Shown piece after piece: positions 45,042-54,366 of a stretch of DNA of 64,000 nt. A program made the position numbers and the translations under genes. The notes under the pieces are model-generated. The model saw only the letters and a list, made by a program, of their open reading frames with translations, was not told the DNA's origin and did no database searches. Source of the stretch: an uncultured Draconibacterium sp. (GTDB lineage Bacteria > Bacteroidota > Bacteroidia > Bacteroidales > Prolixibacteraceae). Every line of letters begins with the position of its first letter. Position 1 is the stretch's first letter. The DNA is taken from the NCBI RefSeq assembly GCF_963675065.1, contig NZ_OY775906.1:3574001-3638000 (forward strand). The letters are read 5' to 3'.

Positions 45042-45809
45042 ATGGGAAACTTAGCATTTGAAGCAGTTATTTTCGATATGGACGGTGTAATAACCAAAAC
45101 CGCCATCACGCACGCTGCGGCATGGAAGAAAATGTTTGACGAATACCTGCAAAAACACGCTGAAGAAACAGGGGAAACTTTTAAGGAATTTACACAAAGC
45201 GATTACCTGGCTTTTGTTGATGGCAAACCGCGTTACAAGGGAGTTGCATCGTTTTTAGAGTCGCGAAATATTAGTATTGAATTTGGCGATCCTTCTGATG
45301 CACCGGGTATGGAAACGATTTGTGGGCTGGGCAACCGCAAAAACGAAGCTTTTAACGAAGTAATTGAACGAGATGGCGTTGAGGTTTACGAATCGACAGC
45401 AAAAATACTAAACGATTTGAAAGAAGCTGGTATAAAACTAGGAGTAGCATCGTCGAGTAAAAACTGTGCACCGGTTTTGGAAGCTGTTGACATGCTAAAA
45501 ATGTTTAGTGCCCGCGTTGACGGAGTTGTTTCGGCCGAGTTGGGATTACATGGCAAACCGGAACCGGATATTTTTACCACTGCCTGCGATATGCTGAAAT
45601 CGACTCCGGCAAAAGCCATTGTTGTTGAAGATGCTGTTTCGGGAGTTCAGGCCGGAGCAAAAGGCGATTTTGGATTAACACTTGGTATCGCCCGCGAAAA
45701 CAACGAAAAAGAGTTGGCTGAAGGCGGTGCCGATTTTGTGGTTACCGACCTTGAAGAAGTTGGCGGAATTTCAGGTTTAAACGAACTGTTTTTAAAGAGT
45801 ATAAAATGA
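45042..45809 (+). CDS. HAD-superfamily beta-phosphoglucomutase-like hydrolase
   Basis: This 255-aa HAD subfamily I protein has the nucleophile motif IFDMDGVITKT (Asp nucleophile plus Asp acid/base), motif II in LGVASSSKN, motif III Lys in HGKPEPDIF and motif IV in VVEDAVSGVQAG. A helical cap of about 90 residues follows the first strand. It resembles beta-phosphoglucomutases and sugar phosphatases; sequence alone does not separate these. I start at ATG 45042 with AGGAA ten bases upstream; a TTG six bases earlier is in frame but unlikely. Likely monocistronic. Confidence 0.85.
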   Translation: MGNLAFEAVIFDMDGVITKTAITHAAAWKKMFDEYLQKHAEETGETFKEFTQSDYLAFVDGKPRYKGVASFLESRNISIEFGDPSDAPGMETICGLGNRKNEAFNEVIERDGVEVYESTAKILNDLKEAGIKLGVASSSKNCAPVLEAVDMLKMFSARVDGVVSAELGLHGKPEPDIFTTACDMLKSTPAKAIVVEDAVSGVQAGAKGDFGLTLGIARENNEKELAEGGADFVVTDLEEVGGISGLNELFLKSIK

Positions 45810-45814
45810 TAACT

Positions 45815-45862
45815 TGAGGTCAAACTATCGTATTATAAATGGATGGTTTGACCTTACTTTTT
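45815..45862. terminator. Bidirectional terminator between the HAD gene and folK
   Basis: The arms AGGTCAAAC (45817-45825) and GTTTGACCT (45846-45854) are perfect complements, followed on the plus strand by TACTTTTTTG. The right arm reaches the folK stop codon. Confidence 0.65.
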
Positions 45863-46237
45863 TGTTAGTCCTCCCAGTTCCTCCACACTTTTTCGTAAAA
45901 AGTCGCGTGTGTAATAGTCTTCATCCACAACCTCCCCATTCCAAACTACAATATCCAAATCGATACAACGAGGTCCGAATTTAGGCCCTGTCCGGTCGCG
46001 CCCCATGCGGTCTTCAATTTGTTTGAGTAGCTTTTTCAAAGACTGCTCGTCTAACCCGGTGCTGACTTTTACCGCTCCGTTAGTAAAATCAGCCTGGTCT
46101 TCAATTCCAATGGGTGTGGTTTTTATCATAGAAGAAACCGTAAGTATCGTCACCTCTCGTTTCAGGATTTCAAGCATTTTGGCGATATTCTCGTCTGCGT
46201 TAATGTTTGAACCGATACCAATTATTACCTCATTCAT
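45854..46237 (-). CDS. folK: 2-amino-4-hydroxy-6-hydroxymethyldihydropteridine diphosphokinase (HPPK)
   Basis: HPPK moves pyrophosphate from ATP onto the pterin in folate synthesis. IGIGSNINADENI is at the N-terminus. The signature GRDRTGPKFGPRCIDLDIVV (about residues 79-98) carries the ATP-binding arginines and the metal Asp pair. At 127 aa it is shorter than E. coli FolK (about 159 aa) but contains both core motifs. The start overlaps folB by 4 bp; it ends the three-gene folate unit. Confidence 0.9.
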   Translation of the reverse strand: MNEVIIGIGSNINADENIAKMLEILKREVTILTVSSMIKTTPIGIEDQADFTNGAVKVSTGLDEQSLKKLLKQIEDRMGRDRTGPKFGPRCIDLDIVVWNGEVVDEDYYTRDFLRKSVEELGGLTKK

Positions 46238-46587
46238 CTCCTGGCCTCCATTTCCATCGATACCGATTCAGCAAACCGCAAAGCATGTGGTTTATCTACT
46301 TCAACACGAGCCCACTTTACTTTTTCGTCTTCCATTATTGTATCGAGAATACGCTTGGTGAGCACTTCCAGCAATTTGAAACGCCCTTCCTGAACCAATG
46401 CAATAATTTTTTTTGTGATTACTTTATAATTGAATATATCTTCGGGTTCGTCAGATTCGAGGGCCGATTCAGGAATATCAGTCTCAATTTCAAGGTTGAT
46501 TACCACATCCTGTTTATTCACTAATTCATCGGGATTAAATCCGATGTAGGTTCTGATTAGCAGATCTTTTACGCGTATTTTAGCCAT
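46234..46587 (-). CDS. folB: Dihydroneopterin aldolase
   Basis: FolB cleaves 7,8-dihydroneopterin to the hydroxymethyl pterin used by FolK. IRVKDLLIRTYIGFNPDE near the N-terminus carries the Tyr/Glu region, and VEVDKPHALRFAESVSME at the C-terminus the catalytic Lys segment. 117 aa is the usual size. It lies 2 bp after the SDR gene and overlaps folK by 4 bp, so all three are surely one transcript. Confidence 0.92.
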   Translation of the reverse strand: MAKIRVKDLLIRTYIGFNPDELVNKQDVVINLEIETDIPESALESDEPEDIFNYKVITKKIIALVQEGRFKLLEVLTKRILDTIMEDEKVKWARVEVDKPHALRFAESVSMEMEARR

Positions 46588-46589
46588 AT

Positions 46590-47318
46590 TTAAAGGTTTT
46601 TCCCAAGGTTTTCTCCACCGTCGGCAAACAGCAATTGCCCGGTGAGATGATCATTTTCCAAAATATAATCCAAACTTTTCAAAATCGGCTCCACTCCTCC
46701 CGGTTTTTTCATCGGAATGCCCTGCGCCAGTTTTTCCAGGTAATCCCCATCCTCGTCCTCAGGAGGCAATGTAACACCGGGAGCAATGGCATTTATTCGA
46801 ATATCGGGAGCAAATTCCAATGCCGTCATTTTTGTTAATTCCCAAAGCGCTTTTTTAGAGATGGAATAAGCTGCAAAATTCGATGCATTTGATGTTATTC
46901 GCGTATCAACAAAATTGATAATGTTGCCTGTTTTGAAGTAATTGGCAAAGTCACGGATAAGAAAAAACGGTGCTTTTAGGTTGACATCCATCTGCGCATC
47001 AAAAAGCTCCACTGATGTGTCTTTCAGGTAACCACGATCAAAAACTGAAGCGTTGTTTACCAGCAGATCAACTTTGATCTTTTCGGCAGCAAGTTTAGGT
47101 ATCAATGCAACCACCTCATCGGTTTCAGACAAATTAGCCTGCCTGGCAATAAACTGCTTACCGGGATATTTAAGTGAAAGTTCTTCAACCAGCTCTTCAG
47201 CCACTTTTGCCGAAGAATTGTAGTGCACCACAACATTCCAGCCCTTTTCTGCCAGGTGCTCTGTTAACGATCGACCAATACGTTTTGCTGCTCCGGTTAT
47301 TAAAGCTGTTCGTTTCAT
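46590..47318 (-). CDS. SDR oxidoreductase of pteridine reductase/FolM type
   Basis: This 242-aa short-chain dehydrogenase has the Gly-rich motif as TGAAKRIG, which fits TGx3RxG, the pteridine-reductase form of the SDR cofactor motif that favours NADPH. NNAS follows the fourth strand, and the active site is YSISK. FADGG near the end is an SDR C-terminal mark. Together with folB and folK directly downstream this supports a role in reducing dihydropterins or dihydromonapterin; the substrate is inferred from motif and context, not proven. Confidence 0.82.
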   Translation of the reverse strand: MKRTALITGAAKRIGRSLTEHLAEKGWNVVVHYNSSAKVAEELVEELSLKYPGKQFIARQANLSETDEVVALIPKLAAEKIKVDLLVNNASVFDRGYLKDTSVELFDAQMDVNLKAPFFLIRDFANYFKTGNIINFVDTRITSNASNFAAYSISKKALWELTKMTALEFAPDIRINAIAPGVTLPPEDEDGDYLEKLAQGIPMKKPGGVEPILKSLDYILENDHLTGQLLFADGGENLGKNL

Positions 47319-47373
47319 TCTGAAAAGTTAGTTATTTTTTCTAATAAGAACAGGTCGGCCAGACTTATGTTCA

Positions 47374-47403
47374 CAAAAAAAGGCCCGCAAAACGGACCTT
47401 TTC
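47374..47403 (-). terminator. Rho-independent terminator of the riboflavin synthase gene
   Basis: The hairpin arms AAAAGGCCCG and CGGACCTTTT (one mismatch) have a CAAAA loop. On the minus strand the stem runs into TTTTTTTG. It lies 21 bp after the ribE stop. Confidence 0.75.
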
Positions 47404-47423
47404 AAAAACACTATATGGTTTTT

Positions 47424-48035
47424 CTATTTGCTGTACGAATTCAATTTACTCAGGTATTTTCCAATAATATCAAACTCAAGATTAATTACCGATCCCACTT
47501 CAATGGTGTGGAAATTGGTTACTTCTTGCGTGAAAGGAATAATAGCCACCTGGAAAGAATTGTCTTTTGAGTTAACCACGGTAAGACTAACACCATTAAC
47601 CGTTACCGACCCTTTTTCAACGGTCATATAACCTTGTTTGGCTTTATCAATATCAAAGTCATATTCAAACGTGTAGTACCAGCTTCCGTCGGCCTCTTCA
47701 ATTTTTACACACCTGGCAGTCTGATCAACGTGTCCCTGAACAATGTGTCCATCCAAACGGCCATTCATCATCATGCTGCGCTCCAAATTCACTTTCGATC
47801 CAACTTCCAACAAGCCAAGATTCGACTTAATAAGCGTTTCTTTAATGGCAGTAACTCTGTATTTCTTTTCGGCTTTATCCACCCAAACAACGGTTAAACA
47901 AACGCCATTATGCGATAAACTCTGGTCAACTTTCAGCTCGTCGGCAAACGAACAGGTTAAGGTAAAATGTACATTCTCCTGATCCTTTTCAACGGCTACT
48001 ACAGTTCCGTATTCTTCTACAATTCCTGAAAACAT
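47424..48035 (-). CDS. ribE: Riboflavin synthase alpha subunit
   Basis: The enzyme makes riboflavin from two molecules of 6,7-dimethyl-8-ribityllumazine. It has two lumazine-binding repeats: the first starts MFSGIVEEYGTV with LSHNGVCLTV; the second has GHIVQGHVDQTARCV and VTVNGVSLTVV. 203 aa is standard. The gene lies between cysS upstream (92 bp) and the folate unit downstream, with its own terminator. Confidence 0.94.
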   Translation of the reverse strand: MFSGIVEEYGTVVAVEKDQENVHFTLTCSFADELKVDQSLSHNGVCLTVVWVDKAEKKYRVTAIKETLIKSNLGLLEVGSKVNLERSMMMNGRLDGHIVQGHVDQTARCVKIEEADGSWYYTFEYDFDIDKAKQGYMTVEKGSVTVNGVSLTVVNSKDNSFQVAIIPFTQEVTNFHTIEVGSVINLEFDIIGKYLSKLNSYSK

Positions 48036-48127
48036 AGCTTTATATTTTGATTTGCGAATTCCGATTAACGATATTTGACTTCAGATCTTTCTTCATCAAT
48101 TGTTAATCCACATTCATCATTCTACAG

Positions 48128-49603
48128 TTATTTTACACTCCACTCTACACCATCTTTGGTGTCCTTTAGCTCAATGCCAATTGCATTTAGCTCGTCGCGA
48201 ATTTTATCGGCCGTCCCCCAGTCTTTATTGGCTTTGGCATCTTTCCGCAGGTTAATAAGCAATTCTACCGCTCCACCCAATACTTCGTTGTTTCCACTTC
48301 CTGTTTCACCTTCCTCTTTCAAACCAAGAATATCGAAAACCACTGCATTGTAAAATGCTTTTAAATCCTCCAGATCAGCAGCTGATATTTTCTCGTTACC
48401 GGCTTTTATCGAGTTGATCATTTTTACGCCGTCAAAGAGGTGCGCAATAGCAATCGGGCTGTTTAAATCGTCACTTAAGGCAGCAAAACATTTTTCTTTT
48501 ATGCTGGCCACATCAACTGTCGACAAATCAGATGCAGTTAACTCACCCAGTGTTTTTAATGCACTCATCAAACGCTCCAAACCTTTTTCTGAGGCTTGTA
48601 AAGCTTCATTCGAGAAGTCGATGGTACTGCGGTAATGCGCCTGCAAAATAAAGAAACGGATAGTCATTGGCGAATACGACTGCTCGAGAATTTCGTGCGT
48701 GCCGGTAAACAATTCATCGAGTGTAATAAAGTTACCCAGCGAGCGCGCCATTTTCTGACCGTTAATGGTAATCATGTTATTATGCATCCAGTAACGCACC
48801 GATTCCTGGCCTCTGCATGCTGTATTTTGTGCAATCTCGCACTCGTGGTGCGGAAAAGTCAAATCCATTCCGCCACCGTGAATATCAAACTGCTCGCCTA
48901 AATATTTTGTGCTCATTGCCGAACACTCAAGGTGCCATCCCGGAAAACCATCGCTCCAGCGCGAAGGCCAGCGCATAATATGTTCCGGCGCCGCTTTTTT
49001 CCACAAAGCAAAATCAAAAGAGTTCTTCTTTTCATCCTGCCCGTCCAATTTACGGGTGTTCGTTTTTATATCATCCAGATTACGACCGGAAAGTTTTCCG
49101 TATTTATAATCGTTGTTATATTTTTCTACATCGAAATAAACCGAACCATTGGCCTCGTAAGCGTATCCGTTTTTCAGAATGCCTTCAATAACCTGGATTT
49201 GCTCGATGATATGACCTGAAGCGCGCGGCTCGATACTTGGAGACGTAACATTCAAATCGTCCATGTTGCGATGAAATGTGTTCATATATTTCTGAACCAC
49301 TTCCATTGGCTCCAGCTGCTCCAGGCGCGCCTTTTTGGCTATGCGGTCTTCTCCAACACCTTCCACCTCATCCTCGAGGTGACCAACATCGGTGATGTTA
49401 CGCACGTAACGAACTTTATTTCCGAGGAAAGTAAGGTAACGGAACAACAAATCGAATGTGATAAACGGGCGGGCGTGCCCAAGGTGCGAGTTGCTGTATA
49501 CTGTTGGCCCGCATACGTACAAACCAACACGACCTTCAACAAGTGGTTTAAACGCTTCTTTTTTGCGGGTTAATGTATTGTAAATAAACAGTTGATTACT
49601 CAT
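48128..49603 (-). CDS. cysS: Cysteinyl-tRNA synthetase
   Basis: This class I synthetase charges tRNA-Cys. The zinc Cys lies in YVCGPTVY, the HIGH motif is SHLGHARPF (about residues 38-46), WHLECSAMS and FPHHECEIAQ carry the other zinc ligands, and the KMSKS-equivalent is KMARS in NGQKMARSLGNF. 491 aa is typical. A -7 box lies upstream at 49630-49637. Confidence 0.96.
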   Translation of the reverse strand: MSNQLFIYNTLTRKKEAFKPLVEGRVGLYVCGPTVYSNSHLGHARPFITFDLLFRYLTFLGNKVRYVRNITDVGHLEDEVEGVGEDRIAKKARLEQLEPMEVVQKYMNTFHRNMDDLNVTSPSIEPRASGHIIEQIQVIEGILKNGYAYEANGSVYFDVEKYNNDYKYGKLSGRNLDDIKTNTRKLDGQDEKKNSFDFALWKKAAPEHIMRWPSRWSDGFPGWHLECSAMSTKYLGEQFDIHGGGMDLTFPHHECEIAQNTACRGQESVRYWMHNNMITINGQKMARSLGNFITLDELFTGTHEILEQSYSPMTIRFFILQAHYRSTIDFSNEALQASEKGLERLMSALKTLGELTASDLSTVDVASIKEKCFAALSDDLNSPIAIAHLFDGVKMINSIKAGNEKISAADLEDLKAFYNAVVFDILGLKEEGETGSGNNEVLGGAVELLINLRKDAKANKDWGTADKIRDELNAIGIELKDTKDGVEWSVK

Positions 49604-49629
49604 GGTTATTTTGAAATCGTATGATTTTG

Positions 49630-49637
49630 CAAAGGTA
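49630..49637 (-). promoter_or_regulatory. cysS: -7 box (TACCTTTG) of cysS
   Basis: Read on the minus strand, TACCTTTG matches TAnnTTTG and lies 27 bp before the cysS start codon. No good -33 TTG is seen. Confidence 0.5.
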
Positions 49638-49719
49638 AAACAAAATGAGTGATTTTGTGGCTGTTAGCAAAACCCTCTGCATAAAGGTAAACCGAACTTA
49701 ACCTGAATGCAAATTGCGC

Positions 49720-50376
49720 CTAAGCAGTTTGCTCAGTTTCAACTTCTTCTGTCTCGTTTTTGCTCTCATCAAGTTTGTTAAAATACTTGCGATAGAAAAG
49801 CAAAATTGAAAAGATACCTACTGTAATTGCCGAATCGGCGATATTAAAAACCGGACGAAAAAAGATAAACGGATCTCCTCCAATTCTTGGTATCCACTCG
49901 GGATAGCGACCTTCAAGCAGCGGAAAATAAAACATATCAACCACTCTTCCGTGCAGGAAGCTGGAATAACCGCCTTCAGCAGGAAACAATGTAGCCACTT
50001 GCCCGTAGCTGTGATTAAATATCATTCCGTAAAAAAGACTGTCGATAATATTCCCGATAGCACCGGCAAAAATCAACGCAATACAAGCCACAAAACCAAA
50101 AGGCACTTCTTTTTGTTTGGCCAATTTAAACAGGTACCAACCAATTGCAATTACCGCCACAATACGAAAAACACTTAAAAACATTTTCCCGTATTCGCCG
50201 GCAAACTCAAAACCAAAGGCCATACCGTTATTCTCCACAAAATGAAGGATAAACCAATCCTTAAACACCACAATCTCATCACCAATCGACAGGTTGGTTT
50301 TAATCCAGAATTTCAGAACCTGATCGACAATTAAAATGAAGAATATAATTATTATCGATTTTACACTACGCGACAT
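49720..50376 (-). CDS. lspA: Lipoprotein signal peptidase II
   Basis: This inner-membrane aspartic protease cleaves lipoprotein signals at the lipobox Cys. There are four hydrophobic segments. The catalytic Asps lie in GNIIDSLFYG and NIADSAITVG; the Asn-rich VENNGMAFG loop is also typical. At 218 aa it is longer than E. coli LspA (164 aa), mostly because of an insert before the second Asp (FPAEGGYSSFLHGRVVDMFY and following) and a C-terminal acidic tail. The window codes for at least six lipoproteins that need it. Order ileS-dksA-like-lspA. Confidence 0.93.
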   Translation of the reverse strand: MSRSVKSIIIIFFILIVDQVLKFWIKTNLSIGDEIVVFKDWFILHFVENNGMAFGFEFAGEYGKMFLSVFRIVAVIAIGWYLFKLAKQKEVPFGFVACIALIFAGAIGNIIDSLFYGMIFNHSYGQVATLFPAEGGYSSFLHGRVVDMFYFPLLEGRYPEWIPRIGGDPFIFFRPVFNIADSAITVGIFSILLFYRKYFNKLDESKNETEEVETEQTA

Positions 50377-50460
50377 ATGCTAACCCTTTATAACAGAAAT
50401 GCCCTTCGGAATTTTAAATACATTTCCCGAAGAGCAATTCAAGTTTCTTTTTTCTAACAA

Positions 50461-50838
50461 TTATTTTCCGCCATTCTTCGCATCAATACTTAGCGTTGCA
50501 TGAGGAACTGCACGTAATCTTTCTTTTGCAATTAATTTGCCGGTATCACGACAAATGCCGTATGTTTTATTTTCGATACGAATAAGAGCAGCTTGTAAGT
50601 GCTGAATAAATTTTAACTGGCGCTGAGCTAATTTTCCAGCTTCCTCTTTAGAAAGGGTAGCGGCGCCCTCTTCCAATACTTTAAATGTTGGCGAGGTATC
50701 AGAAATATCATTACCATCGCTTTGAGTGATTGAATTCTTGTACATATTATAATCTTCCTGAGCTTTTTCAAGCTTATCAAGAATGATCTTTTTGAATTCC
50801 ATCAACTCTTCATCCGAATATCTGTTTTTGTCTCCCAT
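50461..50838 (-). CDS. TraR/DksA family protein with degenerate zinc finger
   Basis: This 125-aa protein has the DksA-like layout: an N-terminal helical hairpin with acidic turn (NDISDTSPTF near residue 45), then a C-terminal globular part with YGICRDTGKLIAKERLRAVP. True DksA has CxxC...CxxC; here only the first Cys remains (CRDT...PHAT), so zinc is probably not bound. The family binds RNA polymerase through the secondary channel and modulates rRNA and stress promoters. It lies between ileS and lspA, likely cotranscribed. Confidence 0.87.
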   Translation of the reverse strand: MGDKNRYSDEELMEFKKIILDKLEKAQEDYNMYKNSITQSDGNDISDTSPTFKVLEEGAATLSKEEAGKLAQRQLKFIQHLQAALIRIENKTYGICRDTGKLIAKERLRAVPHATLSIDAKNGGK

Positions 50839-50928
50839 AATTCGTGGGTTTTTAAGTTCCTCTCTTTTTTCAACAAGGCCCTAAAGTAATAAAAAAGTCC
50901 ATCATTTGCGATGCCTGTTGACAAATAT

Positions 50929-53900
50929 TTAATTCACCTTTTCAATCTCAATCTGCGCCATTACATCTTTGTCAATTTCTACTTCTTTTGCATTGGCCAA
51001 ATTAGCACTATCAGTCAGCTTCAGAGCATCGGCAAGTGTTTGTGCACAAATGTATTCTTTGTGGTTTTCAACCGCCACATTATACTCCTCGTGCTTTGCA
51101 ATACGCAACTTAATCCGATCGGTTACCTCAAAATCATTATCCTTTCGTAAGTTCTGTATTTTGTTGATAAATTCACGGGCAATTCCCTCTTGTTTAAGCT
51201 CTTCCGAGACATTGATATCCAAAGCGATAGTCATTTGTCCTTCGGTAGCCACTGTCCATCCCGGAATATCTTCGGTTTGAATTTCAACATCATCAAGCGA
51301 CAGCATAACTTTTTCATCTCCCACTGCCAACTCAAATTCTCCGTTGCTCTCAAATTCCGAAATTGCATTCTGATCCAACTGATTTACCGCTCCGGCAATT
51401 TGTTTCATCATTTTACCGTATTTCGGACCGAGTGCTTTAAAATTCGGCTTGATCTTCTTTTTGATCACCCCGGCAGTATCGGTTAAGAACTCAACTTCTT
51501 TAACGTTAACTTCTGCCAAAATTATATTTGAAACCGCCTCGAATAGTTCTTTAAAGTGCGGATTTAATACCGGCACCATAATTTTACCCAGCGGCTGGCG
51601 TACTTTCAGTTTTTCTTTGCGACGCAGGGCCAAAATCATAGAAGAAGCTTTTTGCGCAATAGCCATTTTTTCTTCCAGATCTTTGTCGATCAATTCTTCT
51701 GCATAAGCAGGAAAATCAACCAGGTGCACACTCTGATCTTCTGCTTTTCCGGTAGCCTTATTCAGATCGTTGTAAAGCATATCGGCATAAAACGGCGCAA
51801 TTGGCGACATTAATTTCGACACCACTTCCAAACAAGTGTACAGTGTTTGATAAGCTGAAATTTTGTCTGTAGAATACTCTCCACCCCAGTAACGTTTGCG
51901 GCTTAAACGCACAAACCAGTTACTCAGGTTCTCGCTTACAAACTCAGAAATAGCACGGCCGGCACGTGTTGGCTCGTAATTTTCGTAGCTGTCGCCCACT
52001 TCTTTTATCAGCGAGTTCAGCAATGAAATAATCCAGCGATCAATTTCCGGACGCTGCTCAACAGGAATTTCTTCCTCGGCATACTTAAAACCGTCGACAT
52101 TGGCATACAATGCAAAGAAATTGTAGGTATTATATAGTGTTCCGAAGAACTTACGTTTTACTTCTTCAACACCTTCGATATCAAATTTCAGGTTATCCCA
52201 TGGCTGTGCATTGGTAATCATGTACCAGCGCAGTGGGTCTGAACCGTATTTATCGATAGTTTCGAACGGATCGACAGCATTACCCAGACGTTTCGACATT
52301 TTAACGCCGTTTTTATCCAGCACCAGTCCGTTTGATATAATATTTTTGAAAGCTACCGACTCATCGATCATTGTTGCAATGGCATGCAACGTAAAGAACC
52401 ATCCACGGGTTTGGTCAACACCTTCGGCAATAAAATCTGCCGGGAATACATCCTTAAAATTCTCTTTCCATTCGAACGGATAATGGCGCTGTGCAAAAGG
52501 CATTGCTCCCGAATCGAACCAAACATCGATAAGATCAGATTCGCGCTCCATTTTTTGTCCCGAAGGTGAAACAAGGATAATATTATCAACATGCGATTTA
52601 TGCAAGTCGATCTTTTCGTAGTTGGCCTTTTCGTAGTCGCCAACTTTAAATTCAGCAAATGGATTTTCTGCCATAAATCCGGCTGCAACCGCTTTGTCGA
52701 TTTCTGCCATCAGTTCTTCCATCGAACCGATACAGATCTCTTCCGAACCATCTTCAGTTCTCCAGATTGGCAGCGGTGTTCCCCAGAAACGTGAGCGGCT
52801 AAGGTTCCAATCCACCAAGTTTTCCAGCCAGTTTCCGAAACGTCCTGTTCCGGTCGACTTTGGTTTCCAGTTGATGGTATTGTTCAGTTCCACCATTTTG
52901 TCTTTAACGGCGGTTGATTTTATAAACCACGAATCAAGCGGGTAATACAACACCGGTTTGTCGGTGCGCCAGCAGTGCGGATAACTGTGAACGTGCTTTT
53001 CAATTTTGAAAGCTCTGTTCTGCTGTTTCAGCATTACCGAGATGTCGATATCAACAGTTGATGCATCTTCTTCCAGCTTATCGTCGTATTCGTTTTTCAC
53101 CGAACGGCCGGCAAACTCGTGATAGCTTTCGATATTTACGTACTTCTCAACAAACTCCGGATCCAAATCGATAGTTGGGTAAAAACGCCCTTTCCTGTCG
53201 ACCAAAGCCTGACGTTTTCCTTCAGTGTCCACAACAATCAGTGGCGAAATTCCGTGTTGTTTTGCTACGCGGTCGTCATCGGCACCAAAAGTAGGTGCAA
53301 TGTGTACGATTCCGGTACCATCTTCGATGGTTACAAAATCGCCGGTTATAACTTCAAAAGCTTTTCCTTCGGGTTTCACCCAGTCGATCAGCTGCTCGTA
53401 CTGAACACCTTTTAACTGCTCGCCGCTATATTCGCCCAGCACCTGGTAAGGTATTTTTTTGTCGCCTGGTTTATACTCCTCCATTGCCAGTTCGGCATTT
53501 TTCGAGTTGAAATAAACAGGGAACAGATCTTTCGCCAAAATCAGTGTAACCGGATCGCCGGTGTACGGATTAAACGAACGAACTTTTACATATTTAATGT
53601 TCGGCCCCACACACAGTGCCGTGTTCGATGGCAGTGTCCATGGAGTTGTTGTCCAGGCCAGGAAATACAAATCGGTTTCCACTCCTTCAAAAAGGAATTC
53701 CGATCTCTCGTTTCTTAAGGCCTTAAACTGGGCTATTGCTGTTGTATCTTTTACATCGCGGTAACATCCCGGCTGATTCAGCTCGTGCGAGCTCAATCCT
53801 GTTCCGGCAGCCGGCGAGTAGGGCTGAATGGTGTAGCCTTTGTACAACAAGCCTTTGTTATAAATTTGTTTCAGCAACCACCAAACCGACTCGATATACT

Positions 53901-54366
53901 GGTTCTCGTAAGTAATATACGGATCGTCCATATTCACCCAATAACCCATTTTGCGTGTTAGTTCTTCCCACTCGCGGGTGTATTTCATCACCTCTTTGCG
54001 GCAGGCATCGCTGTATTCTTCAACGGTAATTTTCTTACCAATATCGTCTTTTGTAATGTTCAGCGCTTTTTCAACGCTCAGTTCTACCGGCAAACCATGC
54101 GTATCCCAACCGGCTTTACGGTGCACACGGAAACCTTTCATGGTTTTGTAACGGCAAAAAATATCTTTAATAGCACGCGCCATCACGTGGTGAATACCCG
54201 GCATTCCGTTTGCCGATGGCGGTCCTTCGTAAAATACAAATGTTTCATGCCCTTCGCGGGTTGAAATACTTTTATGAAAGGTATCGTCTTTCTCCCAACG
54301 CGCAAGCACATCCTTGTTTATCTGTGCTAAATCTAACTGCTTATATTCCTGAAATTTATTACTCAT
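50929..54366 (-). CDS. ileS: Isoleucyl-tRNA synthetase (IleS2-like, GIHH signature)
   Basis: This 1145-aa class I synthetase charges tRNA-Ile. The N-terminal catalytic motif reads PPSANGMPGIHHVMARAIKD, so the HIGH tetrad is GIHH at residues 57-60. WTTTPWTLPSNTAL marks the editing domain, DVWFDSGAMPF the catalytic core and KMSKRLGN the KMSKS loop. The type resembles the eukaryote-like IleS2 group, and I see no C-terminal zinc-finger cysteines. GxHH in place of HxGH has been linked to very low mupirocin sensitivity in IleS2 enzymes. First gene of ileS-dksA-like-lspA. Confidence 0.95.
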   Translation of the reverse strand: MSNKFQEYKQLDLAQINKDVLARWEKDDTFHKSISTREGHETFVFYEGPPSANGMPGIHHVMARAIKDIFCRYKTMKGFRVHRKAGWDTHGLPVELSVEKALNITKDDIGKKITVEEYSDACRKEVMKYTREWEELTRKMGYWVNMDDPYITYENQYIESVWWLLKQIYNKGLLYKGYTIQPYSPAAGTGLSSHELNQPGCYRDVKDTTAIAQFKALRNERSEFLFEGVETDLYFLAWTTTPWTLPSNTALCVGPNIKYVKVRSFNPYTGDPVTLILAKDLFPVYFNSKNAELAMEEYKPGDKKIPYQVLGEYSGEQLKGVQYEQLIDWVKPEGKAFEVITGDFVTIEDGTGIVHIAPTFGADDDRVAKQHGISPLIVVDTEGKRQALVDRKGRFYPTIDLDPEFVEKYVNIESYHEFAGRSVKNEYDDKLEEDASTVDIDISVMLKQQNRAFKIEKHVHSYPHCWRTDKPVLYYPLDSWFIKSTAVKDKMVELNNTINWKPKSTGTGRFGNWLENLVDWNLSRSRFWGTPLPIWRTEDGSEEICIGSMEELMAEIDKAVAAGFMAENPFAEFKVGDYEKANYEKIDLHKSHVDNIILVSPSGQKMERESDLIDVWFDSGAMPFAQRHYPFEWKENFKDVFPADFIAEGVDQTRGWFFTLHAIATMIDESVAFKNIISNGLVLDKNGVKMSKRLGNAVDPFETIDKYGSDPLRWYMITNAQPWDNLKFDIEGVEEVKRKFFGTLYNTYNFFALYANVDGFKYAEEEIPVEQRPEIDRWIISLLNSLIKEVGDSYENYEPTRAGRAISEFVSENLSNWFVRLSRKRYWGGEYSTDKISAYQTLYTCLEVVSKLMSPIAPFYADMLYNDLNKATGKAEDQSVHLVDFPAYAEELIDKDLEEKMAIAQKASSMILALRRKEKLKVRQPLGKIMVPVLNPHFKELFEAVSNIILAEVNVKEVEFLTDTAGVIKKKIKPNFKALGPKYGKMMKQIAGAVNQLDQNAISEFESNGEFELAVGDEKVMLSLDDVEIQTEDIPGWTVATEGQMTIALDINVSEELKQEGIAREFINKIQNLRKDNDFEVTDRIKLRIAKHEEYNVAVENHKEYICAQTLADALKLTDSANLANAKEVEIDKDVMAQIEIEKVN

